Assembly: GCF_006337105.1 (NCBI RefSeq)
Contig: NZ_CP040871.1
Location: 2,498,501-2,562,500 of the forward strand
Length of the DNA stretch: 64,000 bases
Source of the DNA: Thermomonas aquatica
Lineage (GTDB): Bacteria > Pseudomonadota > Gammaproteobacteria > Xanthomonadales > Xanthomonadaceae
Direction of reading: 5' to 3'
Shown: positions 33,077-43,895 of the stretch, in pieces
How positions within the stretch are numbered: the first letter of the stretch is position 1
How the letters are laid out: every line of letters begins with the position of its first letter
Notes under the pieces: generated by a model
The model's input: only the letters and a program-made list of their open reading frames with translations
Databases searched by the model: none
Told to the model about the DNA's origin: nothing
Program-made: the position numbers and the translations under genes

Positions 33077-33188
33077 GCGAAGGGGTCGTGTGCGAATGGC
33101 AGGGCAGGGGTCGTGTAGCGAAGGCTGGCGATGGCGTCAGGCGTGGGCCCGGCGCCGCGACAGCGACTCGATGCTGGTCACGCGAAAG

Positions 33189-33219
33189 CCGAAGCCGGCC
33201 GCGATGCGGCCGGCTTCGG
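33189..33219 (-). terminator. Strong hairpin terminator after the TonB receptor
   Basis: A perfect 14-bp stem (CCGAAGCCGGCCGC with its complement) and a 3-base loop, 10 bases after the receptor stop. On the minus strand CTTTCG follows, a short U-tract. It should limit read-through into the PepSY gene. Confidence 0.75.
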
Positions 33220-33229
33220 TCGATGCGGC

Positions 33230-35383
33230 TCAGTAGCGGTAGTTGATGCTAACCCACGCGCTGCGCGGCGCGCCCGGGCTGATGTTGTTGTTGCTGTTCG
33301 CGCTGGCGAAATAGCGCTTGTCGCCCAGGTTCTCGATGTTGAGCTGCACTTGCAGGGCCGGGTTCAGGGTCCAGTAGACGGCGGCGTCGAAGCGGGTGAA
33401 CGCAGGCAGGGCCACGGCATTGTCCACGCTGGCGAAGATCGCGCCGCGATGGATGATGCCCAGGCCCACGCCGACGGTCGGGTTGAAATCGTAGCGGTTC
33501 CACAGCGAGGCGGTGTTCTTCGGCAGCTGGGCCAGGCGGTTGCCGGCGATCGCGGTGGCCGATTGCGTGGTGGTGATTTCGCCGGTCTGCCAGGCATAGC
33601 CGCCCATCAGCTGCCAGGCATCGGTGATGCGGCCGGCGATGCCGAGCTCCACGCCCTTCGCGGTCTGGCCGTCGACCAGGATCATGCGGGTGGCATCCGC
33701 CGGATCGGTGACCGCCACGTTGCCGCGATCCAGCTTGTACACGGCGATGCTGGCCTGCAGCTCCGGGCGGATGTCCCACTTCGCGCCGATCTCGCGGTTG
33801 CGGAAGGTTTCCGGATCCAGCGCGGCATTGCTGGCGCTCAGCGAGGCGAGCTGGTCGCCGGCGCGCGGCTGGTAGGCCTTGCTGTAGCTGGCGTACAGCG
33901 AGACGTTGTCGACCGGCTTGAACACCAGCCCGGCGCGCGGCGAAACCAGGCCATCGTCGCTGCGGAAGTCCGCACCGGTGCGGTTGTTGTGCAGGTCCAC
34001 GCGGAAATCGTCGTAGCGAAGGCCCAGGATCGCCTGCCACTGCCGGGACAGTTCGATCTGGTCCTGCAGGTAGAGCGCCGCGACCTTCGCCACGCCGTGG
34101 TTGCTTGCATCGGTGGCGCTGGGGCGGAACTCGACCGGCGTGGTGCTGGTCGGATTCGCCAATGGCACGTTGACGCTGGTCGCGGTGCTGCCGGTTGCGC
34201 CGAAATAACCGGTCATGCGCAGGTTGTCGGTTTCCTGGCGACCGAACTCGGCGCCGGCCAGCACGGTGTGCGGCATGCCGCCTGCCGTCGTCTTCCACAC
34301 CAGGTCGGTCTGGTTGAACAGGTTCTTGCGCTGGGTGGCGTTGTTGTAGGCGGAAATCGCCACCGTCTGCGCGCTGGCGTTGACCGCGCCCGGGAACACG
34401 TTCTGGTAGGACTTGTCGTAATCGGCATAGCGCAGGTGGTTGCGCAGGCTCAGGCCGTTGCCGAAATCGTGGTCGATGACCGCAGCGAACGCATCCACGG
34501 TCGCTTCCACCGGGCTCTGCTTCGCGTTGCCGAAGAACGTGGACGGATCGACGTCGAGCGGGCGTCCGCCCAGCGAGGGCACGCCGCGATCGGCCACGCG
34601 CTCGTCGTGGAAACGCTCGTACGACAGGTTCAGGCGGGTATTGGCCCCAAGGTCGGTGCCGAAGCTCGGATTGATGCCGTAACGCTTCAGCGCGAAGCCG
34701 TCGCGGAAACTTTCGGAGTCTTCATAGAGGGCGTTGATGCGGAAGCCGGCATTGTTGCCGCCATCGCCGATGCCTGCGCCGAAGTCCAGGGTGCCGCGCT
34801 TGCGATTGCCCGAGCCGAACTGCACGGCGCCGCTGCGGTGGCTGCCGCCATCGGCCTGGCGGGTGACGCGGTTGATCACGCCGCCGGTGCCGCCGCGGCC
34901 GAAGATCATCGCGTTCGGGCCCTTCAACGCCTCGACGCGCTCCACGTTGTAGGTGTCGCGGATGTACTGCACGTCGTCGCGCACGCCATCGACGAAGAAA
35001 TCGCCGGTGGTGCTGTTGCCGCGCAGCACCGGGGTATCGCGGTTGCCTTCGCCCTGGGCGATGCCGACGCCGGGCATGTAGCGCAGGGTGTCGGTCAGGC
35101 CGGTCATCGCCTGGTCGGCGATCAGCTTGTCGGTGACCACGGTGACCGCTTGCGGCACGTCCAGCAGCGGGGTGTCGGTCTTGGTCGCGCTGCGGGTCTT
35201 GCGCGCGCTGTAGTCGGGCAGGTAGCGCTGGCCGATCACGGTGACGCCGTCCAGGGTCTTGGCCTGCTCGTTCGCCGCATCGTTGCCATCGGCGGCAAAC
35301 GCGGGCACGGACAGCGCCATCAACAATGCAATGGCCAGCGGCGATTGCGCCAGGGCGCATGGAGCATGGGGGGTAGAGCGCAT
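33230..35383 (-). CDS. TonB-dependent catecholate-type siderophore receptor
   Basis: 717-aa outer-membrane receptor. Signal peptide to about residue 30 (VPAFAAD), TonB-box-like region TLDGVTVIGQRYLPDY, plug domain (SATKTDTPLLDVPQAVTVV, TLRYMPGVGIAQGEGNRD, FFVDGVRDDVQYIRDTYNVERVEALKGPNAMIFGRGG), then a 22-strand barrel ending in the aromatic sequence VSINYRY. Plug motifs resemble the Fiu/FhuE group. A Fur-like site lies 60 bases upstream, so iron repression is likely. The ligand is unknown. Confidence 0.92.
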   Translation of the reverse strand: MRSTPHAPCALAQSPLAIALLMALSVPAFAADGNDAANEQAKTLDGVTVIGQRYLPDYSARKTRSATKTDTPLLDVPQAVTVVTDKLIADQAMTGLTDTLRYMPGVGIAQGEGNRDTPVLRGNSTTGDFFVDGVRDDVQYIRDTYNVERVEALKGPNAMIFGRGGTGGVINRVTRQADGGSHRSGAVQFGSGNRKRGTLDFGAGIGDGGNNAGFRINALYEDSESFRDGFALKRYGINPSFGTDLGANTRLNLSYERFHDERVADRGVPSLGGRPLDVDPSTFFGNAKQSPVEATVDAFAAVIDHDFGNGLSLRNHLRYADYDKSYQNVFPGAVNASAQTVAISAYNNATQRKNLFNQTDLVWKTTAGGMPHTVLAGAEFGRQETDNLRMTGYFGATGSTATSVNVPLANPTSTTPVEFRPSATDASNHGVAKVAALYLQDQIELSRQWQAILGLRYDDFRVDLHNNRTGADFRSDDGLVSPRAGLVFKPVDNVSLYASYSKAYQPRAGDQLASLSASNAALDPETFRNREIGAKWDIRPELQASIAVYKLDRGNVAVTDPADATRMILVDGQTAKGVELGIAGRITDAWQLMGGYAWQTGEITTTQSATAIAGNRLAQLPKNTASLWNRYDFNPTVGVGLGIIHRGAIFASVDNAVALPAFTRFDAAVYWTLNPALQVQLNIENLGDKRYFASANSNNNISPGAPRSAWVSINYRY

Positions 35384-35440
35384 CAGATCCTCATCGGCAT
35401 GACATGCGGCGCTAGGGGCCGCTTCGGGTTGCCATGTTAA

Positions 35441-35455
35441 TGAGAATTATTCGCA
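35441..35455 (-). promoter_or_regulatory. Fur box upstream of the TonB receptor
   Basis: TGAGAAT-T-ATTCGCA is a 7-1-7 inverted repeat (six of seven positions pair) matching the Fur half-site consensus TGATAAT/TGAGAAT. It sits in an AT-rich pocket (35435-35490) about 60 bases before the receptor start. A second partial match, AGAGAATCAATCG, lies close by at about 35475. It implies iron-dependent repression (inference). Confidence 0.72.
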
Positions 35456-35480
35456 ATCGCAATCAATTCCTGAAAGAGAA

Positions 35481-35804
35481 TCAATCGCGGTCGTCGCGGG
35501 TCCAGATGCCGGCGTCGTCGACCCTGACCGGGAATTTCGCCACCGGTTCGTAGGCGGGCGCACATAGGGCGCGGCCGTCGTGCACGTCGAAGCGGGCGCC
35601 ATGCAGCACGCATTCGATGCTGCCGGTCGCCGGGTCGAACGCCCCCGCCGACAGCTCGAAATCCTCGTGCGAGCAACGATCCTCGAGCGCGTAGAACGCG
35701 CCGTCGTGGTTGAACACCGCGATCGCGGTATCGCCGTCCCAGGCGGTGGTCATCTCGCCGGGCAGCAGTTGCGAGGTCGCGCAGACGAACACCCAGTCAC
35801 CCAT
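35481..35804 (-). CDS. Rieske [2Fe-2S] ferredoxin-like protein
   Basis: 107-aa single Rieske domain, similar to the small ferredoxin subunit of non-heme iron oxygenases. Cluster ligands: C44 and H46 in RCSHEDFEL, C65 and H68 in ECVLHGARFDV. No oxygenase alpha subunit is in the window. It overlaps the GNAT gene by 8 bases and ends the suf operon, so it may be a client or electron donor for cluster assembly (inference). Confidence 0.88.
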   Translation of the reverse strand: MGDWVFVCATSQLLPGEMTTAWDGDTAIAVFNHDGAFYALEDRCSHEDFELSAGAFDPATGSIECVLHGARFDVHDGRALCAPAYEPVAKFPVRVDDAGIWTRDDRD

Positions 35805-36330
35805 GGCGCAGGTCCTTTTCCAGAATCTCGAAGCGCAGGTCGTCGCGGGTGGGCAGGCCGAAGCGCGCGTCGCCGTACGGGAACGGCTTGGTGATGCCGG
35901 TGCGGCGGTAGCCGCGGCGCTCGTAGAACGCGATCAGCTCGTCGCGGATGTCGATCACGGTCATCCGCATCGCCGGCAGCCGCCATTCGTCGCGGGCGAT
36001 CCGCTCGCATTCGGCCAGCACGTGCTTGCCGATGCCGCCGCCCTGCAGGTCGGGCTTGACCGAGAACATGCCGAAGTAACCGGCGCCGTCCTCCTCCGCC
36101 ACGTGCGCGCAGGCGAGCAATTGGCCGTCGCGTTCGGCCAGCACGATGCGGCTGCGCGCGCGTTCCAGGCAGGCGACCACGTCGTCCGCGCCAGTGCGTC
36201 GGCCGCCGAGGAAATCGGCTTCGGTGGTCCAGCCCTGCCGGCTGACATCGCCGCGGTAGGCGGATTCGACCAGGGCGACGATGGGGTCGATGTCGGCCGC
36301 GGTCGCGGCCCGGAAGCTGGGCTGGGTCAT
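35797..36330 (-). CDS. GNAT family N-acetyltransferase
   Basis: 177-aa acetyltransferase. Acetyl-CoA loop: FSVKPDLQGGGIGKHVLAECERIA (Q/RxxGxG/A type), then the C-terminal EFYERRGYRRTG-like ELIAFYERRGYRRTGIT. Substrate unknown. The start is the ATG at 36330, overlapping the small membrane gene by ATGA. The upstream open frame is not homologous to anything visible. Confidence 0.85.
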   Translation of the reverse strand: MTQPSFRAATAADIDPIVALVESAYRGDVSRQGWTTEADFLGGRRTGADDVVACLERARSRIVLAERDGQLLACAHVAEEDGAGYFGMFSVKPDLQGGGIGKHVLAECERIARDEWRLPAMRMTVIDIRDELIAFYERRGYRRTGITKPFPYGDARFGLPTRDDLRFEILEKDLRHG

Positions 36331-36584
36331 GGAAGCATGTAGCGCAGGTAGGGCCAGGCCATCAGGGCCAGCAGCAAGACCAACAACGGGATGGCGACCC
36401 ACAGGATGAATTTCACCGACGCGCCGGCACGGCCCTGCAGGGCTTCGGCGCGGTCGTTGATGCGTTCGATGCGCTCGAGCTGGCGCTGGTACATCGCGAT
36501 GTGTTCGCGCTGCAGCGCCAGCGCCTCGCGCTGGTTGTCGCGGATCTCGCGCAACAACTCGGTCGTGCCGGATTCGTCGCTCAT
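36327..36584 (-). CDS. Small coiled-coil membrane protein in the suf operon
   Basis: 85 aa. Residues 5-48 are a charged helix likely to form a coiled coil (LLREIRDNQREALALQ, MYQRQLERIERINDRAEAL). One C-terminal membrane segment follows (VKFILWVAIPLLVLLLALMAWPYL). AAGGGGG precedes the ATG. It lies between sufS and the GNAT gene, coupled to the latter. No family name recognised; possibly a membrane anchor. Confidence 0.78.
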   Translation of the reverse strand: MSDESGTTELLREIRDNQREALALQREHIAMYQRQLERIERINDRAEALQGRAGASVKFILWVAIPLLVLLLALMAWPYLRYMLP

Positions 36585-36601
36585 GTCGCCCCCTTCGCGG
36601 G

Positions 36602-37837
36602 CTAGCCTAGCAGGCGCCGCACCTTGCGCAACGCCGCCACGAACGCATCGACCTCGTCGTGCGTGTTGTAGAACGCGAACGAGGCGCGGCAGGTCGCCGG
36701 CACGCCGTAGAACTGCATCAGCGGATGCGCGCAGTGGTGGCCGGAACGCACCGCCACGCCCTCCAGGTCGAGCAGGGTGGCGAGGTCGTGCGCATGCGCG
36801 CCATCGACCAGGAAGCTGATCACCGCGGCTTTCTCCGGTGCGGTGCCGATGATGCGCAGGCCGTCGATCTTCAGCAGTTGCTCGGTGGCATGCGTCAGCA
36901 GCGCGTGTTCGCGCGCGGCGATGTCCTGCATGCCCAGCGACGACAGGAAATCGACCGCGGCGCCCAGGCCGATGTGGCCGGCGATGTTCGGGGTGCCGGC
37001 CTCGAAGCGATGCGGCGGGTCATTGAACACGGTGCCGTCGAAGCGCACTTCCTTGATCATCTCGCCGCCGCCGAGGAACGGCGGCATCGCCTCGAGGTGT
37101 TCGCGGCGCGCCCACAGCGCGCCGGTGCCGGTCGGCCCGCACATCTTGTGGCCGGTGATGGCGTAGAAATCGCAGCCCAGCGAGGGGATGTCTAGTGGCA
37201 TGTGCGGCGCGGCCTGCGAGCCGTCGACCACGGTGACGATGCCGCGCTTGCGCGCCTCGCGGCAGATCGCGGCGATCGGATTGATCGTGCCCAGCACGTT
37301 GCTGACGTGGGTGATGCCGAGGAGTTTCACCTCCGGCGTCATCGCCGCATGCAGCGCATCCAGGTCGAGGGTGCCGTCCTGGTGGAGTTCGGCGACCTTG
37401 ATCGTCGCGCCGGTGCGCTGCGCGACCAGCTGCCACGGCACGATGTTGGCGTGGTGCTCCATCCGCGACAGCAGGATCGCATCGCCGGGCTTGAGGCGCG
37501 GCAATGCCCAGGAATACGCGACCAGGTTGATCGCGAAGGTGGTGCCGCTGCACAGCACCAGCTCGTCGCTGCGCACGCCGAGGAACGCGGCGAGTGTCCG
37601 TCGCGCGCCTTCGTAGGCCTCGGTGGCCTCGCTGCCGAGCGTGTGCACCGCGCGGCTGACGTTGGCGTTGTGGCGGCGGAAGAAATCGTCGACGGTCTCG
37701 ATGACCGCCGCCGGCTTCTGGCTGGTATTGGCCGAATCCAGGTAGACCAGCGGCTTGCCGTTGACCTCGCGTGCCAGTAGCGGGAAATCGGCGCGCACCG
37801 CGTTCCAGTCGATGGCGTTGGTGGCAGGAGCGTTCAT
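36602..37837 (-). CDS. sufS: Cysteine desulfurase SufS
   Basis: 411-aa PLP enzyme that removes sulfur from cysteine for Fe-S clusters. The PLP Lys is K231 in AITGHKMCGPTGTGALW and the persulfide Cys is C369 in VRSGHHCAHPLM, the group II (SufS) loop. The ATG at 37837 overlaps the sufD stop by ATGA. There is no sufE or sufU within the window, so the sulfur acceptor must be encoded elsewhere or be a different protein. Confidence 0.94.
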   Translation of the reverse strand: MNAPATNAIDWNAVRADFPLLAREVNGKPLVYLDSANTSQKPAAVIETVDDFFRRHNANVSRAVHTLGSEATEAYEGARRTLAAFLGVRSDELVLCSGTTFAINLVAYSWALPRLKPGDAILLSRMEHHANIVPWQLVAQRTGATIKVAELHQDGTLDLDALHAAMTPEVKLLGITHVSNVLGTINPIAAICREARKRGIVTVVDGSQAAPHMPLDIPSLGCDFYAITGHKMCGPTGTGALWARREHLEAMPPFLGGGEMIKEVRFDGTVFNDPPHRFEAGTPNIAGHIGLGAAVDFLSSLGMQDIAAREHALLTHATEQLLKIDGLRIIGTAPEKAAVISFLVDGAHAHDLATLLDLEGVAVRSGHHCAHPLMQFYGVPATCRASFAFYNTHDEVDAFVAALRKVRRLLG

Positions 37838-39093
37838 GCGCCCAGCCTCGCCAGCGCGCGTTCCAGCGCGGCGTCGCACAGCGTGCGGGTCGCGTCGTCG
37901 TCGATGCCGGCGACGATCTCGCGGCAGAACGCGCCGGTCAGCAGCGCGCGCGCATCGGCCTCCGGCAGCCCGCGCGAGCGCAGGTAGAACAATGCGGTCG
38001 CATCGAGCTGGCCGACGGTGGCGCCGTGCGCGGCCTGCACTTCGTCGGCGTGGATTTCCAGCACCGGCTGGGTGTCGATCTCGGCGTCGCGCGACAGCAA
38101 CAGGTTCTTGTTCGACAGCGACGCGGCGGTGCCGTCCGCGCCCTGGCGGATCAGGATGCCGCCGTGGAACACCGCCTTGCCGCGCTGGCCGGCCAGGCCG
38201 CGCCAGTTCAATGCACAGGCGCTATCGCGGGCGATGTGGTCGATGCCGAGGCGGGTGTCGACGTGGCGGCGGCCTTCGGCCAGCAGCACGCCGTCGGCCT
38301 GCAGCATCGCGCGCTCGCCTTCCAGGCGCACGTTGAGTTCGTGGCGCGACAAGCCGGCGCCGAGTTCGAGGTCGATGCGCTGGTAGACGGCCTCGCGCGC
38401 CAGCACGGCGTCGGTGCGCGCGAATGCGGTGGCGCGCGCGGACTCGTCCTGCAGGCGCAGGTGCTGCAGGCGCGCACCCGCGGCCACGTGCACGTGGACG
38501 ATCGCGTTGCCGAGGTGCGCGTGCTCGCCGGCGGCGAGGTGGTGCTCGACCACGGTCGCTTCGGCGCCGCGGCGCAGCTCGATGAAATGGCGCAGGTGCC
38601 AGGCCTGGTCGCTGGCGGCGGGCGCGCCGACGAACACCAGGTGCAGCGGCGCGGCCAGGCGCGCGTTCTCCGCCAGCCGCAGCACCGCGCCGTCGCCGGC
38701 CAGCGCGGCGTTGAGCCGCGCGAACACTTCGTCGGCGTGGCCGTAGCGGCGCTGCATGAAGTTGGCGGCGCGCGGATCGGGGTCGGCCAATGCCTGCGGC
38801 AGGGTCTGCAGGGTCGCGCTGTCCGGCAACGCGGACAGGTCGCTCAGCGCGGCATCGAAGCGCCCGTTGACGAACACCATGCGCGGCGCCGGGATCGCCG
38901 CCAGCAGGCCGGCATCGACCGATGCCGGTTCGGCGGCGGCGAAGCTGCGGCGCTCCAGCGCGCGCAGCGGCGTGTACTTCCAGCGTTCCGTGCGCGGGCC
39001 GGGCAAGCCGTCGCGCAGCGCCTCGTCCAGCGCGGCGCGGCGTGCGGCATCGCCCTCGAAACCGGCCGCCAGCGAATCGAGCAGGGCGCTCAT
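37834..39093 (-). CDS. sufD: Fe-S cluster assembly protein SufD
   Basis: 419-aa beta-helix scaffold partner of SufB in the SufBC2D complex. C-terminal family motifs: IHADEVQAAHGATVGQLDATALFYLRSRGLPEADARALL, with the conserved His of the AAHGATVG loop. It lies between sufC and sufS with a 2-base gap to sufC. Confidence 0.94.
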   Translation of the reverse strand: MSALLDSLAAGFEGDAARRAALDEALRDGLPGPRTERWKYTPLRALERRSFAAAEPASVDAGLLAAIPAPRMVFVNGRFDAALSDLSALPDSATLQTLPQALADPDPRAANFMQRRYGHADEVFARLNAALAGDGAVLRLAENARLAAPLHLVFVGAPAASDQAWHLRHFIELRRGAEATVVEHHLAAGEHAHLGNAIVHVHVAAGARLQHLRLQDESARATAFARTDAVLAREAVYQRIDLELGAGLSRHELNVRLEGERAMLQADGVLLAEGRRHVDTRLGIDHIARDSACALNWRGLAGQRGKAVFHGGILIRQGADGTAASLSNKNLLLSRDAEIDTQPVLEIHADEVQAAHGATVGQLDATALFYLRSRGLPEADARALLTGAFCREIVAGIDDDATRTLCDAALERALARLGA

Positions 39094-39095
39094 GC

Positions 39096-39875
<780 letters not shown>

Positions 39876-39887
39876 GAGGCGGGGCCG

Positions 39888-41330
<1,443 letters not shown>

Positions 41331-41340
41331 CGCTGCGTCC

Positions 41341-41790
41341 TCATGCGTTCGCCAGCTGCACGGGAATGCCCTTGCGCGCGGTGCGCGGCGCCGGGCCCAG
41401 CATCTGCGCCAGCGACACGCCGCGCAGGGCATCGGCGACCACGTCGTTGATCCGCCGCCAGTTGGCGCGCACGCCGCAGGAGCTCTCGATGCCGCACTGG
41501 CCTGCGTGCAGGCTGCACTCGGTCATGCCGAGCGGGCCTTCCATCGCTTCCACGATCTCGACCAGCGAGATCTCGGCGGCGTCGCGCGCCAGCCGGTAAC
41601 CGCCGTTGGCGCCGCGGAAGCCGTCCACCAGCCCGGCCTGGGCCAGCGGCTTGAGCACCTTGGCCACGGTGGGCGCTTCCAGCCCGGCGCGCTCGGCCAG
41701 TTCGCTGGCGCTGAGCACGGCGGCGGGATCGCTGGCCAGCACGGTCAGCACCACGCTGGCGTAATCCGTGAGTTTGGTGACCCGGAGCAT
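41341..41790 (-). CDS. Rrf2-family SUF operon regulator (IscR/SufR-like)
   Basis: 149-aa winged-helix regulator. DNA-binding half: [19 protein letters not shown]...[30 protein letters not shown]. Three Cys that should ligate an Fe-S cluster: C92, C99 and C105 ([18 protein letters not shown]), spacing close to that of IscR (92, 98, 104). Heads the suf operon and probably represses it from the palindrome just upstream. Confidence 0.92.
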   Translation of the reverse strand: MLRVTKLTDYASVVLTVLASDPAAVLSASELAERAGLEAPTVAKVLKPLAQAGLVDGFRGANGGYRLARDAAEISLVEIVEAMEGPLGMTECSLHAGQCGIESSCGVRANWRRINDVVADALRGVSLAQMLGPAPRTARKGIPVQLANA

Positions 41791-41812
41791 GGCTTACGAT
41801 GGCTGGCCGTGA

Positions 41813-41835
41813 AAACGTACCGGAATTGTACGATT
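41813..41835 (-). promoter_or_regulatory. Palindromic operator candidate at the suf promoter
   Basis: AAACGTAC (41813-41820) and GTACGATT (41828-41835) form an inverted repeat matching at 7 of 8 positions, spacer 7 bases (CGGAATT). It lies 23-45 bases before the regulator start, where the promoter should be. Autoregulation by the Rrf2 protein is the simplest reading (inference). Confidence 0.55.
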
Positions 41836-41867
41836 TAACCCGCGCCGGGCCAAGCGGGCCATGGCGC

Positions 41868-42773
41868 CTAGTTCAGCAAGCGGTCGATCCAGTCCGACAC
41901 GGCGCCTGTGTAGGCCGATGGCTCGCCGAGTCGCTGGTTGATCTCGCCATGGCTGAGATCCTCGGGCAGCACCTGCATCGGCACGCCCAGGCCGGCGGCC
42001 CTGGCCTTCAGCGCATCGCCCCGCGGGCAGGAATCGCGGCGCTGGCTGGAGCAGACGATCAGCATCGGCAGGCCGTCGCGGCCGAGTTGCTGGTAGGGCG
42101 ACGCGGCGCGCCAGAACGCCGGATCGCTGCCGAAGGCATCGTCGTAGAGCCGCGGGTGGCGGGGCTTGGCCATGAGCGCGGGCACGTCCATCGCTGCACT
42201 GTCCAATGCCACCACGCCCAGCGGACGGGTCGCGCCGGCCTGCGCCAGCAGCGCGGGCGACGCGCCGAGCAGCGCCACCAGGTGCGCGCCGGCGGAGTGT
42301 CCCATCAGCACCAGCCGTTGCGGGTCGGCCCGCCATTGCCGTGCGCGCTTCTGCATCGAGGCGACCGCCGCCGCCACGTCGCGCGCCTGTTGCAGCGGAT
42401 CGGCTTGCGGCAGCAGGCGGTTGTTGGCGGAGACGAATACATAGCCCTTGCTCAGCCAATGTGCGGCCTTGTGTTCGACCACGTTGGCATAGGCCTTGTC
42501 GCCACGCCGCCAGCCGCCGCCATGGACCATGAACAGGATCGGCGCATTGGGCTTCGCGTGCGCCGGCAGGTAGACGTCGTAGCGCTGCGCGGGGTCCGCG
42601 CCGTAGGCGATGTCGCGCTCGACGCGGGTGCCGGCGGGGAGCGCCGCGGATGCCTTGGCTTCGCGGCGCTGCTCGATCAGCTGGCGCAGGCGTTGCTGCG
42701 CGCCGGCGCCGGGCATCGCGACCAGGGCTGCAAGGGACAACAACAGGAGGGTGAGCAGTGGCGTCTTGCGCAT
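41868..42773 (-). CDS. Secreted alpha/beta hydrolase (BD-FAE-like esterase)
   Basis: 301 aa. Signal peptide MRKTPLLTLLLLSLAALVAMPGAGA (about 25 residues). Oxyanion motif HGGGWRRGDK, nucleophile elbow GHSAGAHL, catalytic Asp region ...LPMLIVCSSQRRDSC and final His in EDLSHGEIN. Resembles kynurenine formamidase/carboxylesterase proteins of the BD-FAE group. The start at 42773 begins with the signal peptide. Substrate unknown. Confidence 0.86.
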   Translation of the reverse strand: MRKTPLLTLLLLSLAALVAMPGAGAQQRLRQLIEQRREAKASAALPAGTRVERDIAYGADPAQRYDVYLPAHAKPNAPILFMVHGGGWRRGDKAYANVVEHKAAHWLSKGYVFVSANNRLLPQADPLQQARDVAAAVASMQKRARQWRADPQRLVLMGHSAGAHLVALLGASPALLAQAGATRPLGVVALDSAAMDVPALMAKPRHPRLYDDAFGSDPAFWRAASPYQQLGRDGLPMLIVCSSQRRDSCPRGDALKARAAGLGVPMQVLPEDLSHGEINQRLGEPSAYTGAVSDWIDRLLN

Positions 42774-42943
42774 GTCGGTCGTGTCGTCGTCTGCGGTGGT
42801 ATCGCAGGCAACGCGGGCATGCGCACCGCGGTTGACGCCGCCGACGTGATGGTTGTCATCGCCGATGGCTGACGATGGCCAATGGTTCAGGAAGCTGCGC
42901 CGCGGACAATGCGCCATGTCCGATCCGGACGGTGGAGAACGCC

Positions 42944-43198
42944 ATGCACACGCAGACCAAGCCGCATTCCGCCTTCAACGACAGCTTGCAGGCCAGCCTG
43001 GGGCAACTGGTCGAACGCGCCACCGCCGCGGGGCCGGGCGCCGAGCGTTCGCGCCTCGTGCGCTGGCTGCTGGTCGCGTTGGCGGTGTTCGCCCTGTGGC
43101 GTTTCGCGCGCGGCCTGAAGAAGCTGTTCTGGGCGATGTTCGGCATCGCCATGGCGTTCTGGTGGAGCGGCGGCGCGCTCTGGTTCTACTCGCGCTGA
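42944..43198 (+). CDS. Small hypothetical membrane protein
   Basis: 84 aa: a soluble, amphipathic N-terminus (FNDSLQASLGQLVERATAA), a basic patch (AERSRLVR), then two hydrophobic segments (WLLVALAVFALWRFARGL, LFWAMFGIAMAFWWSGGALWFYSR). GGTGGAG precedes the ATG. Domain not recognised. Divergent from the esterase gene and convergent with the cytochrome gene. Confidence 0.72.
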   Translation: MHTQTKPHSAFNDSLQASLGQLVERATAAGPGAERSRLVRWLLVALAVFALWRFARGLKKLFWAMFGIAMAFWWSGGALWFYSR

Positions 43199-43215
43199 AG
43201 CGCGCGGGCTTGCCG

Positions 43216-43761
43216 TCAGCCGGCCTCGGGAGCGGCCGCTGCCGCCGGCTGCGGCATCGGCGGCAACACCATCTGCATGTACGGCAGCGGCGGGGCCTTG
43301 CCCGGCGGCAGGTAGTCCGGCGCCTTGGCGCCGCCCGCGCCCAGCGAGCGGATGAAGCGGTAGATCGCGCGGCGGTCGTCCTCGCACATCGCGCGCAGGG
43401 CGAAGTCCGGCATGAGCGGGCGGGTGTGCAGTGCGCCGGTGTATTTCAGCCAGCCGGCTTCGTCCATTTCCGCGGCCTTGATGCGCAGGTTGGCCGCGTA
43501 GGTGGTGCCCCAGGGGCCGTTGAAGCCGAGCGGCGAACCGACCAGCCATTCCTGCTTCGGCACGTTGCCGCCGCGCTCGCCGTAGGCCGGGGTGTGGCAA
43601 TCGTTGCAGCCGGCGATGCGCACCAGGTAGTCGCCGCGGGCGAGCAGTTCGGCATCGGAGGGCCCCGCCACCGGCGCCTGCGCGCTGGTTTCGATGGCAT
43701 CGGGTGCCGAGCATGCGGCAAGGCCGAGGATGGCCAGGGACAGGCAGGCGGATCGCATCAT
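43216..43761 (-). CDS. c-type cytochrome lipoprotein
   Basis: 181 aa. Lipoprotein signal with lipobox LAAC (C17), then one class I cytochrome c domain with haem motif C52-N-D-C55-H56 and a downstream Met (TRPLMPDF) as likely sixth ligand. The C-terminal tail is Pro/Ala-rich. ATG codons at 43761 and 43758 are both possible. No oxidase or dehydrogenase partner is next to it; electron partner unknown. Confidence 0.85.
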   Translation of the reverse strand: MMRSACLSLAILGLAACSAPDAIETSAQAPVAGPSDAELLARGDYLVRIAGCNDCHTPAYGERGGNVPKQEWLVGSPLGFNGPWGTTYAANLRIKAAEMDEAGWLKYTGALHTRPLMPDFALRAMCEDDRRAIYRFIRSLGAGGAKAPDYLPPGKAPPLPYMQMVLPPMPQPAAAAAPEAG

Positions 43762-43895
43762 GGTCGGTCCATCCTCATTCGCAGGCGGGGTTCGCGCTGG
43801 GTACAGGAACGCGGCCACCCACCGGCAGCGGCCATGGCGGTGACGCACGGTACGCGCCTGCGCCACAATGGCGGCTCCCCATGCTGGCTTGCCCG

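Noticed and set aside
36602..37879. Longer SufS starting at 37879
   Set aside because: The ATG at 37837 overlaps the sufD stop and begins the homologous region; the extra residues are antisense-like Arg-rich sequence.
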